Assembly (NCBI GenBank): GCA_002435955.1
Contig: DIWZ01000014.1
Location: 9,796 to 73,795 of the forward strand
Reading direction: 5' to 3'
DNA length: 64,000 bases
Source: Pelobacter sp. UBA6093
Lineage (GTDB): Bacteria; Desulfobacterota; Desulfuromonadia; Desulfuromonadales; Syntrophotaleaceae
Shown here: positions 37,469-45,931 of the stretch, one piece after another
Layout: each line of letters opens with the position of its first letter
How positions within the stretch are numbered: the first letter of the stretch is position 1
The notes under the pieces: model-generated
The model's database searches: none
Told to the model about the DNA's origin: nothing
What the model saw: the letters and a program-made list of their open reading frames with translations, nothing else
Translations under genes and position numbers: made by a program

Positions 37469-38962
37469 CTAGGGGGCAAATCCGGGCGGCAGGGCAAGGC
37501 GAATAACATTTTCGATCAGCGGGCCGGTGCCCAGACCGACCACCAGCAGGGCCACGGCGGTCAACACCAGCGGACTGAGCAGAAGCGGCGGAGCATCCCC
37601 GCACGGCTGCGAGGCGGAGGGCACATCCTCACCGGCTGGTTTGAAATAGGCCAGTTCGAAGAGGCGGAAAAACAGCACCGCATTGATCAGGCTGCTTGCC
37701 AGCAGGGCCGCTACGAACTCCCAGTGCTGCGCCTGGACAGCTCCGAGGAGCAGATACCACTTGCTGAAAAAGCCGCAGGTCGGGGGGATGCCGATCATGG
37801 AGAAGGCGCCGACGGTAAAGGCGGCCATGGTCAGGGGCATGCGCCGATAAAGGCCGTGCAGGCGGTCGAATTCCAGGCTTCCAGTCCGGTAGATGATGGC
37901 CGCGGCGGCCAGAAACAGGCACAGAGTCATCAGCGCATCGTTGACGATGTGCAGCATCGCGCCGGTCATGCCGGTGCCGTTGGCAAGCCAGACGCCGCCG
38001 ACCATGTAGCCGACTTCGGCAATCAGGATATAGGTCAGCATGCGGCGCAGATTGCGTTGCGCCAATGCCAGGCCCGAGGCGCACAGGATCGCCAGCGAGG
38101 CGGCCCAGACGATGCCGGCCTGCACGCCGGCGTGGGCAAAGAAGGTGTAGTCAGGTGAAAAGATGGAGAACATGACGCGGATCATCAGATAGATGGTGAC
38201 CTTGGTCATCAACGGTGCGATCATCACCCCGGCCCCTGTCGGCGCCTGGCTGTAGGCGTTGGGCAGCCAGATGTGCAGCGGGAACAGAGCCATCTTGACC
38301 CACAGGCCCACCAGCAGAAAGGCAAACGCGGTGGCGATGGCGGCGGGTGCGTTGAGCCCCGGCAGAATGCTGGCGATATCCGCCATGTTCAGGGTGCCGG
38401 TGAGGATATAGAGATAACCGACCCCGAGCAGATAGAAACAGGCGCCGATGGAGCCCATGATGATGTAGTTGAAGCTTGAAAGAGCAGCGCGGCCGGAACC
38501 CATGGCGATCAACCCGTAGGTGGTGATGGAGGTGATTTCGAGCAGCACGTAAAGGTTGAAGGCGTCTCCGGTCAGCACCAGGCCGAGCAAGCCGGCCACC
38601 AGGATCATGTACAGTGTGAAAAACAGATGCTCCCGGCCGGGCAGTTCGTTTTGGACGCTTTTCAGGGCGCTGCAGGTAGCCAGCAGGGCCACGCCGGATA
38701 CCAGCAGTAGCATCAGTGCGCTCAACGGATCGATGACCAGTTCAATGCCGAACGGCGGTTGCCAGTTTCCGACCGTGTAGCGGTAGGCGCCGTGATGCAG
38801 CACCCGCAGCAGGGTCAGCAGGGCCCCGATGGTCGAAAAGGTCAGGGCTCCAAGACTTAACGGGCCGATCCAGGCGCGGGAAACGCGGCCCAGCAGGTTG
38901 ACGGCAAAGGCCGCCAGCAGTGGTGCCATCATGACATACATATGCAGGTTCGTGGAGGTCAT
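37469..38962 (-). CDS. mnhD: Na+/H+ antiporter subunit D (MnhD/MrpD)
   Basis: A 497-residue proton-antiporter subunit with ~14 helices, FNLYVLLEITSITTYGLIA (TM5 Glu) and HIWLPNAYSQAPTGAGVMIAPLMTK (TM7-8 Lys), shown in short form as LPNAYSQAPTGAG, typical of MrpD. Its start overlaps the mnhC stop (ATGA), the usual C-D coupling in Mrp operons. It is the first of three large antiporter genes in the operon. Confidence 0.9.
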   Translation of the reverse strand: MTSTNLHMYVMMAPLLAAFAVNLLGRVSRAWIGPLSLGALTFSTIGALLTLLRVLHHGAYRYTVGNWQPPFGIELVIDPLSALMLLLVSGVALLATCSALKSVQNELPGREHLFFTLYMILVAGLLGLVLTGDAFNLYVLLEITSITTYGLIAMGSGRAALSSFNYIIMGSIGACFYLLGVGYLYILTGTLNMADIASILPGLNAPAAIATAFAFLLVGLWVKMALFPLHIWLPNAYSQAPTGAGVMIAPLMTKVTIYLMIRVMFSIFSPDYTFFAHAGVQAGIVWAASLAILCASGLALAQRNLRRMLTYILIAEVGYMVGGVWLANGTGMTGAMLHIVNDALMTLCLFLAAAAIIYRTGSLEFDRLHGLYRRMPLTMAAFTVGAFSMIGIPPTCGFFSKWYLLLGAVQAQHWEFVAALLASSLINAVLFFRLFELAYFKPAGEDVPSASQPCGDAPPLLLSPLVLTAVALLVVGLGTGPLIENVIRLALPPGFAP

Positions 38963-39348
38963 CGGCCGATCTTCTCCAGGATTTCATCCTCTTCGAGGGT
39001 GCCGTACTGACGGTAGATGCGGATCAAGATGGCCAGGGCCACTCCGGTGATGCTGACGGAGACGACGATGGCGGTCAACATCAGCACGTGGGGCAGGGGG
39101 TTGATCACCTGGGTCGCATCGATGCCGTGGCTCAGGGCGGCGTGCTTGTCGACAATGGGGATGCTGCCACCCCGCTTTACGCCGATGGAAACGTAAAAGA
39201 GAATGATGGCGGTCTGAAAGATGTTCATGCCGAGCAGCTTCTTGACCAGGTTGCGCTTACCGATCATGGCGTAGAAGCCGATCATCATCAGCACTACGTA
39301 AATCCAATAATTGTACTTGGCGACGATTTCCGCCAGCAGTTGTTCCAT
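38959..39348 (-). CDS. mnhC: Na+/H+ antiporter subunit C (MnhC, NuoK-like)
   Basis: A 129-residue, three-helix NuoK-type subunit with the conserved NLVKKLLGMNIFQTAIILF segment and PLPHVLMLTAIVVSVSITGVAL. It lies between mnhB (2-bp gap) and mnhD (4-bp overlap). It is slightly longer than many MnhC because of a charged C-terminal tail (TLEEDEILEKIGR). Confidence 0.93.
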   Translation of the reverse strand: MEQLLAEIVAKYNYWIYVVLMMIGFYAMIGKRNLVKKLLGMNIFQTAIILFYVSIGVKRGGSIPIVDKHAALSHGIDATQVINPLPHVLMLTAIVVSVSITGVALAILIRIYRQYGTLEEDEILEKIGR

Positions 39349-39349
39349 T

Positions 39350-39829
39350 TCAGAGTCCCTCGTCCATCTCGCCGCCGGAACCGAGGTCCCAGAACAGCGA
39401 GGTCATGATACTCATGACTGCGATACCCACGCCCACCTCCACCACAAAAATGCCGAGGGACCGCCATTCCACAGGCCCGAGGGGGAGGATTCGGTCCAGC
39501 GCGCTGTAATCCAGGAACAGTCCGCCCAACAGAGCGCACAATAGGCCAGTTCCCGTGTAGATCAACACCCCCACATTGCCGAGAACGGCGTTGACCCGCT
39601 CCGACATGAACCGCAGGGAGGTGCGCAGATCGTAGGCCAGCGCCAGCAGGATGAAGGAGGCGCCCAGCACCACCCCGCCTTGAAACCCGCCGCCGGGGCT
39701 GTAGTGGCCGTGTACGATGACGTAAAGGCCGTAAAGCTGGATGAAGGGTATCATCAGTCTCACGGCGGTGCGGATGATCAGATTCTCGCCGGCGGGGCGA
39801 TCCTTGACCCGTTCCTGCAGCAGTTTCAT
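39350..39829 (-). CDS. mnhB: Na+/H+ antiporter subunit B (MnhB/MrpB)
   Basis: A 159-residue, four-helix MnhB protein with the family motif HGHYSPGGGFQGGVVLGAS (~residues 43-61). It overlaps the preceding MbhE-like gene by four bases. In Mrp complexes it sits beside the MrpA C-terminal part, matching its place here next to the split MrpA pieces. Confidence 0.93.
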   Translation of the reverse strand: MKLLQERVKDRPAGENLIIRTAVRLMIPFIQLYGLYVIVHGHYSPGGGFQGGVVLGASFILLALAYDLRTSLRFMSERVNAVLGNVGVLIYTGTGLLCALLGGLFLDYSALDRILPLGPVEWRSLGIFVVEVGVGIAVMSIMTSLFWDLGSGGEMDEGL

Positions 39830-40098
39830 GATTTCTGCCTCCGCAGCACGCAGACTACCGCCAGCCCCGCGCAGTAGATGACCACAGTTTCAAACATGGT
39901 GTCGTAACCGCGGTAGTCGCCGAGGATGGCGGTGACGAGGTTCGGTACATGGGTCTGTTCCACCGCCCGCTCGATATAGACCGGTGACACGTGGCTGCTG
40001 GCCGGTGAGGCCGCATCACCCCAGGCGGCGAAGTCCTTGGTGCCGTACAGCAAGGCGACTCCAGTGGCCAGGGTGGCGAGAAAGGCGAACGCTTTCAA
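39826..40098 (-). CDS. MbhE-like small subunit (split MrpA C-terminal piece)
   Basis: A 90-residue protein with helices near both ends (FAFLATLATGVALLYG and TVVIYCAGLAVVCVLRR) and the conserved PNLVTAILGDYRGYDTMFE segment, which is found in MbhE and in the C-terminal part of MrpA. Translation starts at TTG 40098, overlapping the stop of the upstream gene (TTGA), with AAGGAG six bases upstream. The gene is short and easy to miss because of the TTG start. Confidence 0.82.
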   Translation of the reverse strand: MKAFAFLATLATGVALLYGTKDFAAWGDAASPASSHVSPVYIERAVEQTHVPNLVTAILGDYRGYDTMFETVVIYCAGLAVVCVLRRQKS

Positions 40099-40340
40099 TC
40101 CTTGCTCCTTCGTGTAGTGCGGAAGATGGCGGCGATAAACAACACACTGCTGATGCCGGCACCGACCGTCGCCTCGGTGAAAGCCACGTCGACAGCCCCC
40201 ATTTCCGCCCAGAGAAGGCACATGAGAAAACTGTAGACGCCGAAAATCACCACGGCGCCGAGCAGGTCGCGGGTATTGATGGCGGCCACCGCGCAGACCA
40301 CTACCAGGGCCAGTATAAGCAGGTCCAGTTGCCAGATCAT
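40095..40340 (-). CDS. DUF4040/MbhD-like subunit (split MrpA piece)
   Basis: An 81-residue, three-helix protein with AEMGAVDVAFTEATVGAGISS, the signature of the DUF4040 domain present in the C-terminal half of MrpA and as separate MbhD in membrane-bound hydrogenases. It overlaps both neighbours by four bases, so the mnhG, mbhD-like and mbhE-like genes form one translationally coupled unit. Confidence 0.88.
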   Translation of the reverse strand: MIWQLDLLILALVVVCAVAAINTRDLLGAVVIFGVYSFLMCLLWAEMGAVDVAFTEATVGAGISSVLFIAAIFRTTRRSKD

Positions 40341-40660
40341 TGCGGCTCATCCTTTTTGGTCCAGGGTTCCACGCCGATGATCAGCGCCGCTTCGGTCACC
40401 GCATGGGTGGCAGTGGGACTGGCGATAAAGACAAACGCGGCGATGGCCAGGATCTTGAAACTGACCAGCAGATTGCTCGGCGAAAAGTCGGCCAGGTTGT
40501 ACAAGGCGATGCCGACAATCACCAGTACCGCTGCCAATGAATCACATTTGCCTGCCGCATGCAGGCGGGTATAGAAATCGGGAAACCGCAGCACCCCGAG
40601 TACGCCAACGGCGAAAAAAAAGATTCCGGCAACAATAAGAAATCCAGCGGCCCAGAGCAT
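40337..40660 (-). CDS. mnhG: Na+/H+ antiporter subunit G (MnhG/MrpG)
   Basis: A 107-residue, three-helix MnhG protein with GVLRFPDFYTRLHAAGKCDSL (~24-44, given as LRFPDFYTRLHAAGK), the family's hallmark. It is 21 bp downstream of mnhF and overlaps the DUF4040 gene. Confidence 0.93.
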   Translation of the reverse strand: MLWAAGFLIVAGIFFFAVGVLGVLRFPDFYTRLHAAGKCDSLAAVLVIVGIALYNLADFSPSNLLVSFKILAIAAFVFIASPTATHAVTEAALIIGVEPWTKKDEPQ

Positions 40661-40681
40661 TCCCGGCCTCCTTTCAGAAAT

Positions 40682-40960
40682 TTATTCCCCCGGCAGGTTT
40701 CTATTCCGCAGGAAGTACTTGGCCGCGCCGAGGGTCGCAATGAAGTTGAGCAGCGCATAAGCGATGGCGATATCTACGAACATCGATACGTTGTCGTAGA
40801 GGACACCGATGATCAGCAGCAGAACCGTGGTTTTGGTGCCGATCACGTTGCCGCCGAGAATCCGGTCAAGTATGGTGGGGCCGCCTACCACCCGCACCAG
40901 GCACAGGGCCATCAGCAGAAGCAGGGCTATGCCGCAGCCAAGAAAAAGATATTCCATCAT
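40682..40960 (-). CDS. mnhF: Na+/H+ antiporter subunit F (MnhF/MrpF)
   Basis: A 92-residue, three-helix MnhF protein with the conserved VVGGPTILDRILGGNVIGTK loop and VDIAIAYALLNFIATLGAAKY near the end. It overlaps mnhE by four bases. Confidence 0.92.
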   Translation of the reverse strand: MMEYLFLGCGIALLLLMALCLVRVVGGPTILDRILGGNVIGTKTTVLLLIIGVLYDNVSMFVDIAIAYALLNFIATLGAAKYFLRNRNLPGE

Positions 40961-41439
40961 GATGTCGGCTCAAGTGCACGGCCGACCCGGCGTTCCATCT
41001 CGCCGGGGAGGGCTTCGGCGGCGCTGCGGGTCAGGGCATAAACGGTGAATTCATTTTCATGGATATTGACGGTGATGGTGCCCGGCGTCAGGGTGATCGA
41101 CTGGGCAAGCGTCACCTTGGAAATCGGTCGTTTGAGGCAGGTATTGAAACGAATCAGACAGGGATCGATGAGATCGAGCATGCGGGGGTGCAACACGATA
41201 TAAGCCACCTGCAGATTGGCTACGACGATCTGCCAGAACAACCAGGGGAGGTACAGCATCATCCCCGGGAAGCTTTTTAGCCAGGAACGCCTAGGTTCGC
41301 CGTAAAAAAGCAGTTTATGACTGAACAGGGTGACCAGCAGGCAGCTGACCACTCCCAGAGAAAGATGAAAGGCATCAAACATGCCCGACATGAGGATCCA
41401 GAAGGTCAGCATGATGAAGAACGTTGCTGCTTTAGCCAT
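40957..41439 (-). CDS. mnhE: Na+/H+ antiporter subunit E (MnhE/MrpE)
   Basis: First gene of the Mrp-like operon. The 160-residue protein has two or three N-terminal helices and the MnhE motif TLTPGTITVNIHENEFTVYAL near the C-terminus (given as LTPGTITVNI). The ATG at 41439 begins at the first hydrophobic helix; the frame stays open to 41496 without support. The gene order E-F-G-DUF4040-MbhE-B-C-D equals mbhA to mbhH of archaeal membrane-bound hydrogenase operons. Confidence 0.88.
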   Translation of the reverse strand: MAKAATFFIMLTFWILMSGMFDAFHLSLGVVSCLLVTLFSHKLLFYGEPRRSWLKSFPGMMLYLPWLFWQIVVANLQVAYIVLHPRMLDLIDPCLIRFNTCLKRPISKVTLAQSITLTPGTITVNIHENEFTVYALTRSAAEALPGEMERRVGRALEPTS

Positions 41440-41754
41440 GGGAAGTCTTTCCGCAAGAGAAGCCCCGCCAACGATCAGGTCTTTCTGCCGTGGCACGCCG
41501 GCTAGCCAAAGGAAGGGTTTCTTGCCCCGAGCCGATCCGGTGGTGGATTTTTAACATGCTTTACTCTGGTGGTCAAGCTTCGCATGAAGCAGGCCGGGAT
41601 TGTCTTTGCTACGATCAAATCCTGTCCCCGGATTGCCTGTCCTGGCCGGTCGGGGCGTTTTCTGTGCCTTGCTCCCTTTTCCCGCCTGGTGGTATCATGC
41701 GTTTCCGTATATGAAGATTCATTCGGAAATATTCGGCTTCCAGGAAGGACTGCC
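41440..41754. other. Divergent intergenic region between mnhE and the nitrilase-family gene
   Basis: No gene is seen. It contains the candidate mnhE promoter on the minus strand and the ribosome-binding site AGGAAGGA of the plus-strand gene. No clear plus-strand promoter was found. Confidence 0.5.
41548..41576 (-). promoter_or_regulatory. Candidate promoter of the Mrp-like operon
   Basis: Read on the minus strand: -35 TTGACC (41571-41576, 5 of 6), 17-bp spacer, -10 TAAAAA (41548-41553, 4 of 6). It implies a ~100-nt leader before mnhE. Confidence 0.4.
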
Positions 41755-42546
41755 ATGACCAGAAAACTAAACGCCGCGGCTGTTCAATTTCATATCGAAC
41801 AGGGACAGGTCGAAAACAATCTGCAGACGGTTCTCTCCGCGTTGGAACGCTTGCGCCGGCATAACGTGCGGCTGGTGGTGCTGCCGGAAATGTGGAGTAC
41901 CGGCTTCGATTACCGGTCGCTGACACAATTAGCCGCAAACACCCCCGAGCTGGTAGACAAACTCGCCGGACAAGCGGCACGTCTCGGCATGGTGGTGGTC
42001 GGCAGTCTGCCGGAATCCGCCGACGGCGCCCTGTACAACAGCACCTACGTATTGGATGGCGGTCGCCAGGTGGGTCGCTATCGCAAGCTGCATCTTTTTT
42101 CGCCGATGTGCGAAGATCGATTTTTTCGCGCCGGAAACGCGACCCTGGCTGTGGATACCTCCGTTGGTCGCATCGGCGTGGCGATCTGCTACGATCTGCG
42201 CTTTCCGGAGTTGTTTCGCCGTCTGGCCCTGGATGGCGCCGATGTGATCTGCCTGTCCGCCCAATGGCCCAAGCCGCGCCAGGAGCCCTGGCGCACTTTG
42301 TTGAAGGCTCGGGCTATCGAAAATCAGGTTTTTATGGTGGCGACCAATTGCTGCGGGATGCAGGGCAATATCGATTTTTTCGGCATGAGCATGATCGTTT
42401 CTCCGCGCGGCGAAGTGCTGGCCGAGGGGGGCGAAGAACCGTGTGAGGTGCTGGTGGAACTCGATCGGGAGGACCTGCGCGCCTACCGGGAAGCGATTCC
42501 TGCCTGGCACGATCGGCGCCCTGATGTTTACGGTGTATTGACCTGA
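41755..42546 (+). CDS. Carbon-nitrogen hydrolase (nitrilase superfamily)
   Basis: A 263-residue hydrolase of the nitrilase superfamily, probably an omega-amidase/YafV-like amidase. The catalytic triad is visible: Glu in LPEMWSTGF (~residue 45), Lys in RYRKLHLFSP (~112) and Cys in ICYDLRFPEL (~145). The ATG at 41755 follows AGGAAGGA; the frame is open further upstream, but that part is unconserved. It is monocistronic and convergent with the next gene, 26 bp away. The natural substrate cannot be read from sequence. Confidence 0.88.
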   Translation: MTRKLNAAAVQFHIEQGQVENNLQTVLSALERLRRHNVRLVVLPEMWSTGFDYRSLTQLAANTPELVDKLAGQAARLGMVVVGSLPESADGALYNSTYVLDGGRQVGRYRKLHLFSPMCEDRFFRAGNATLAVDTSVGRIGVAICYDLRFPELFRRLALDGADVICLSAQWPKPRQEPWRTLLKARAIENQVFMVATNCCGMQGNIDFFGMSMIVSPRGEVLAEGGEEPCEVLVELDREDLRAYREAIPAWHDRRPDVYGVLT

Positions 42547-42572
42547 CCGGGAGTCTGTCGGCCTACCAGCCC

Positions 42573-43031
42573 CTAATCCCTCAGCGGTTGGGCGCCGCTG
42601 CGCAGAGCCGGGGGGACATCCTCCAGGCGGTCAGCGAATTCCAGATCCCCGTCGGCATCCACGTAGAGATATTTTCCGGGCGTTGACACGGGGCTGCGAT
42701 ACTGCTGGGGACGCTTTGGTGCAGCCGCTTTAACAGGGGCGGGCGAAGGATTTTTTATCGCAGGCCGGGCCGGTTTGCTGACCGGGGGGGTGGAGTCGGT
42801 GTCGATGATCTCCTCGATGGTCAGAGGCGGCTGCGGTTTGCCGAGCAGGCGGCTGCGGAACTCGTGATAGCTGTGCTGCAGTTCCTTCGGCAGCGGTGTC
42901 GTAGGGTGCAGGCGTAGCGCCAGTTGATCCAGAGCCAGCAGCAGCGCCAGGAAGCAGACTGTCCAGATCAGGACCCTGGACCAAGGCCGGGACTTTTTCG
43001 AGACTTTTCTGCGCGATTTTTTTCGGGCCAT
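42573..43031 (-). CDS. Single-helix membrane protein with proline-rich linker and DUF4124-like tail
   Basis: The function is not known. The 152-residue product has a very basic N-terminus (ARKKSRRKVSKKSR), one membrane helix (~19-36, VLIWTVCFLALLLALDQLAL), a Pro/Ala/Lys-rich linker (~75-110) and a short C-terminal module (KYLYVDADGDLEFADRLEDVP) that resembles the beta-rich DUF4124 pattern, given here as YVDADGDLEFAD. The layout suggests an inner-membrane anchor with a periplasmic module reaching through the cell wall. It is divergent from trxB. Confidence 0.68.
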   Translation of the reverse strand: MARKKSRRKVSKKSRPWSRVLIWTVCFLALLLALDQLALRLHPTTPLPKELQHSYHEFRSRLLGKPQPPLTIEEIIDTDSTPPVSKPARPAIKNPSPAPVKAAAPKRPQQYRSPVSTPGKYLYVDADGDLEFADRLEDVPPALRSGAQPLRD

Positions 43032-43274
43032 GGATGCTCGCGTCGAAGAGGAAAGGAATGGAAACAGGCGATCGAAGCGATCATATTAGCTCTGCCGGCA
43101 TGTTATGGCAAGGGGTCAGGAAGGCCAGTTGCGAATCTCGAATCAGTTCCAGGAGTTTCCTTTTGCCGGGGGGCATGCTATATAGGGTGTCGAAACGTGG
43201 AAAGGAACCTTGCTCCTGCGATTGTTCGGCCGGGGCCAGGAGTGAAGAATACGATTCAAGCCAGGAGTTAAGCG

Positions 43275-44201
43275 ATGGAAGATACTGTTTACGATGTGCT
43301 GATCATCGGCGGCGGGCCGGCCGGTTTGACCGCGGGCCTGTATACCTCGCGCGCCGATCTGAAAACCGTGCTGGTGGAAAGCATGATGATCGGCGGGCAG
43401 GTCATCACCACCACCAAAATCGAAAATTATCCCGGTTTTCCCGGCGGGGTGGACGGTCCCGAGCTGATGCAGCGTTTCCATGAGCACTGCCGGGAATTCG
43501 GGCTGAATATTGTGCAGGGTGAAGTGCAGCAACTGCAGGACAAAGGCGCTGTCAAAGAAGTATTGGTCGACGGTAAGTTGTTTCAGGCCCGCGCCGTGAT
43601 TGTAACCACCGGCGCGGAGCCGCGCAAGCTCGGCATTCCCGGTGAAAAAGAATTGGTTGGGCGGGGAGTTTCCTATTGCGCCACCTGTGACGGTGCGTTT
43701 TTTCGCAACGTACCGGTAGCGGTGGTCGGGGGTGGCGACACGGCCGCGGAAGAGGCGCTGTTTTTGAGCCGTTTCGCCTCCAAGGTCTACCTGGTGCACC
43801 GGCGCAATGCCTTGCGGGCCACGCGCATTCTGCAGGAGCGCATCTTTGCCAACGCCAAGATCGAAGTGGTGTGGGACAGCGTTCCCGAGCAGGTTCTGAG
43901 TAATAATCGCGGAGTCTCCGGCCTGGCCGTCAAGAACAGGGTGACCGGCGACAACAGCGTGCTGGCCCTCGAAGGAGTGTTCTTCGCCATCGGGGTGATT
44001 CCCAAGGCTCACTTCCTCGCCAATGTGCTCGATCTCAACGAGGAAGGTTACATCATGACCGATGCGGAGTGCCGTACCTCCATGGCCGGTGTCTTTGCCG
44101 CCGGTGACGTACGCAACAAGATGCTCAAGCAAATTGCCACAGCCGTCGGGGATGGAGCGGTGGCCGCGATCGCCGCGGAAAAATATCTCGACGAGCAGTA
44201 A
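43275..44201 (+). CDS. trxB: Thioredoxin reductase
   Basis: Reduces thioredoxin with NADPH through FAD and a redox disulfide. The 308-residue protein has the FAD motif IIGGGPAGLTA (~10-20), the active site CATC (C135 and C138), the NAD(P)H motif VVGGGDTAAEEA and the C-terminal FAD motif GVFAAGDVRNKMLKQIATAVGDG (given as FAAGDVRNKMLKQ). The ATG at 43275 has AGGAG seven bases upstream. comM follows after 86 bp on the same strand. Confidence 0.95.
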   Translation: MEDTVYDVLIIGGGPAGLTAGLYTSRADLKTVLVESMMIGGQVITTTKIENYPGFPGGVDGPELMQRFHEHCREFGLNIVQGEVQQLQDKGAVKEVLVDGKLFQARAVIVTTGAEPRKLGIPGEKELVGRGVSYCATCDGAFFRNVPVAVVGGGDTAAEEALFLSRFASKVYLVHRRNALRATRILQERIFANAKIEVVWDSVPEQVLSNNRGVSGLAVKNRVTGDNSVLALEGVFFAIGVIPKAHFLANVLDLNEEGYIMTDAECRTSMAGVFAAGDVRNKMLKQIATAVGDGAVAAIAAEKYLDEQ

Positions 44202-44287
44202 TCCGTTCCGAGTGGTCGGCAGGAAACCAGGTTGTACTTGCCGGTTGCAGTCGGGATCCGACTTCAACAGCCGTCCAAGGAGTAACC

Positions 44288-45817
44288 ATGCTTGCCCGAG
44301 TCTTATCCGGCGCCCTGCTCGGTATCGACGCCTACCCCGTAGAGGTGGAGGTCGATATCAGCCAGGGGCTGCCGCAGTTCTCCACCGTAGGTTTGCCCGA
44401 AGGGGCGGTCAAGGAAAGCAAGGACCGGGTCAAATCGGCCATTAAGAATTCCGGTTACGAATTTCCGGTGCGCCGCATCACCATCAACCTGGCCCCCGCC
44501 GGGATCAAAAAGGACGGCGCCGCCTTCGACCTGCCCATGGCCATCGGCATCCTGACCGCCACCGGCGTGATCAAGCCTCGCTCTGATGCACCGCTGGCGT
44601 TTCTCGGCGAACTGTCCCTGGACGGACGCATCAAGCCTGTGCGCGGCGCCTTGCCGGTCGCGGTGGCGGCGCGGCAGTGGCCTGTTGCCGGTCTGGTATT
44701 GCCGGAGGAAAATGCCCGCGAAGGTTCCATCGTCGAAGGCGTGCCGGTATACGGGGTGCGCGATCTGGGGCAACTGGTCGATTTTCTCAACGGCGTAGCG
44801 CCCCTCGAACCCTGTCAGGTCGATGTGGACGCGCTGTTTGAGCGCGCCAGTGCTCCGGATGTAGACTTTGCCGAGGTGCGCGGCCAGGAACACGTCAAAC
44901 GCGCCATGGAGGTGGCAGCGGCCGGTCAGCATAACCTGCTGATGATCGGTCCGCCGGGCAGCGGCAAAACCATGCTGGCGCGGCGCCTGCCGGCGATCCT
45001 GTCAGCCCAGAGCTTCGACGAGGCGCTGGAAACCACCAAGATCCATTCCATCATGGGGCTATTGCCGGGGCAGGACGCCCTGGTAGCCGGTCGCCCCTTT
45101 CGCAGTCCCCATCACACCATATCCGATGCCGGCCTGATCGGCGGCGGGTCGGTTCCCAAGCCGGGAGAGGTTTCCCTGGCGCACAACGGCGTACTGTTTC
45201 TCGACGAACTGCTCGAATTCAAGAAAAACGTGCTGGAGATGTTGCGCCAGCCGCTGGAAGACGGCCAGGTCACCATCAGCCGGGCCGCCTCGACCCTGAC
45301 CTATCCCGCCCGTTTCATGCTGGTGGCCGCCACCAATCCCTGCCCCTGCGGATACCTGGGCGATGCCCTGCATCCCTGCAACTGCACGCCCCTGATGGTC
45401 CAGCGTTACCGGTCGCGCCTGTCCGGCCCGTTGCTGGATCGCATCGACCTGCACGTCGAGGTGCCCAGGATTCTCCATCGGGAACTGGCCGATCCCGTCG
45501 ATGCAGAAAGCAGCGCTGCCATACGTGCCCGCGTCGACCGGGCCCGCGATATTCAGCGGGAGCGCTTTGCAGGCACCGTCTCAGCCTGCAATGCTCACAT
45601 GACCACCCGGCAGATGCGCCGCTTCTGCAAGCTGGACAATGACGGCCAGCAGCTGATGGAGATGGTCACCGACCGCCTGGGGTATTCTGCCCGTACCTAT
45701 ACCCGCATCCTCAAGGTGGCCCGCACCATCGCCGATCTGACCGGCAGCGAACAGATCCTTCAACCGCACCTGGCCGAGGCGATCCAGTACCGGAGTCTGG
45801 ACCGGCGGACGTCGTAG
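44288..45817 (+). CDS. comM: ComM/YifB-type Mg-chelatase-like AAA ATPase
   Basis: A 509-residue ComM, in competent bacteria a hexameric helicase that extends branch migration of incoming DNA. It has the ChlI-like N-terminal domain, Walker A (MIGPPGSGKTMLARRLP, ~residues 219-235), Walker B (VLFLDELLEF), a sensor region (RFMLVAATNPCPCGY) and the C-terminal Mg_chelatase_C domain. The ATG at 44288 follows AAGGAGTAACC. The last 61 bases before the final codons (45733-45793) are repeated exactly at 47497-47557, beyond a hipBA module. The present end (YRSLDRRTS) therefore looks like a replacement for the displaced end (YRSLDRKMA). Confidence 0.94.
   Translation: MLARVLSGALLGIDAYPVEVEVDISQGLPQFSTVGLPEGAVKESKDRVKSAIKNSGYEFPVRRITINLAPAGIKKDGAAFDLPMAIGILTATGVIKPRSDAPLAFLGELSLDGRIKPVRGALPVAVAARQWPVAGLVLPEENAREGSIVEGVPVYGVRDLGQLVDFLNGVAPLEPCQVDVDALFERASAPDVDFAEVRGQEHVKRAMEVAAAGQHNLLMIGPPGSGKTMLARRLPAILSAQSFDEALETTKIHSIMGLLPGQDALVAGRPFRSPHHTISDAGLIGGGSVPKPGEVSLAHNGVLFLDELLEFKKNVLEMLRQPLEDGQVTISRAASTLTYPARFMLVAATNPCPCGYLGDALHPCNCTPLMVQRYRSRLSGPLLDRIDLHVEVPRILHRELADPVDAESSAAIRARVDRARDIQRERFAGTVSACNAHMTTRQMRRFCKLDNDGQQLMEMVTDRLGYSARTYTRILKVARTIADLTGSEQILQPHLAEAIQYRSLDRRTS
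45733..45793 (+). repeat. 61-bp direct repeat, comM-internal copy (att-like)
   Basis: Identical over 61 bases to 47497-47557. After the repeat both copies still encode RSLDR but with different codons (AGT CTG GAC CGG against TCG CTG GAT CGA), then end in different tails. Confidence 0.92.
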
Positions 45818-45879
45818 GAAATGGGGCTCGACGCCACTATTAAGCTACCTTTTGAATGTTCTGCCAATCCAGAAAAAGG

Positions 45880-45893
45880 TTCCCGTTCGGGAA
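45880..45893. promoter_or_regulatory. Probable HipB operator O1
   Basis: TTCCCGTTCGGGAA, of the form TTCC-N6-GGAA, with arms TTCCCG/CGGGAA. The same form recurs 50 bp downstream. It is comparable with the paired palindromic operators of E. coli hipBA. Confidence 0.6.
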
Positions 45894-45902
45894 GAAATAT
45901 CT

Positions 45903-45931
45903 TGTGCTTTTCCTCATGCATGCCTATTCTT
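45903..45931 (+). promoter_or_regulatory. Candidate hipBA promoter
   Basis: -35 TTGTGC (45903-45908, 3 of 6), 17-bp spacer, -10 TATTCT (45926-45931, 4 of 6). It lies between and partly within the two proposed operators. Confidence 0.45.

Noticed and set aside
33816..41439. Energy-converting hydrogenase or complex I
   Set aside because: Only Mrp-type membrane subunits are present; no NuoB, NuoC, NuoD, NuoH, NuoI or NiFe-hydrogenase motifs occur nearby.
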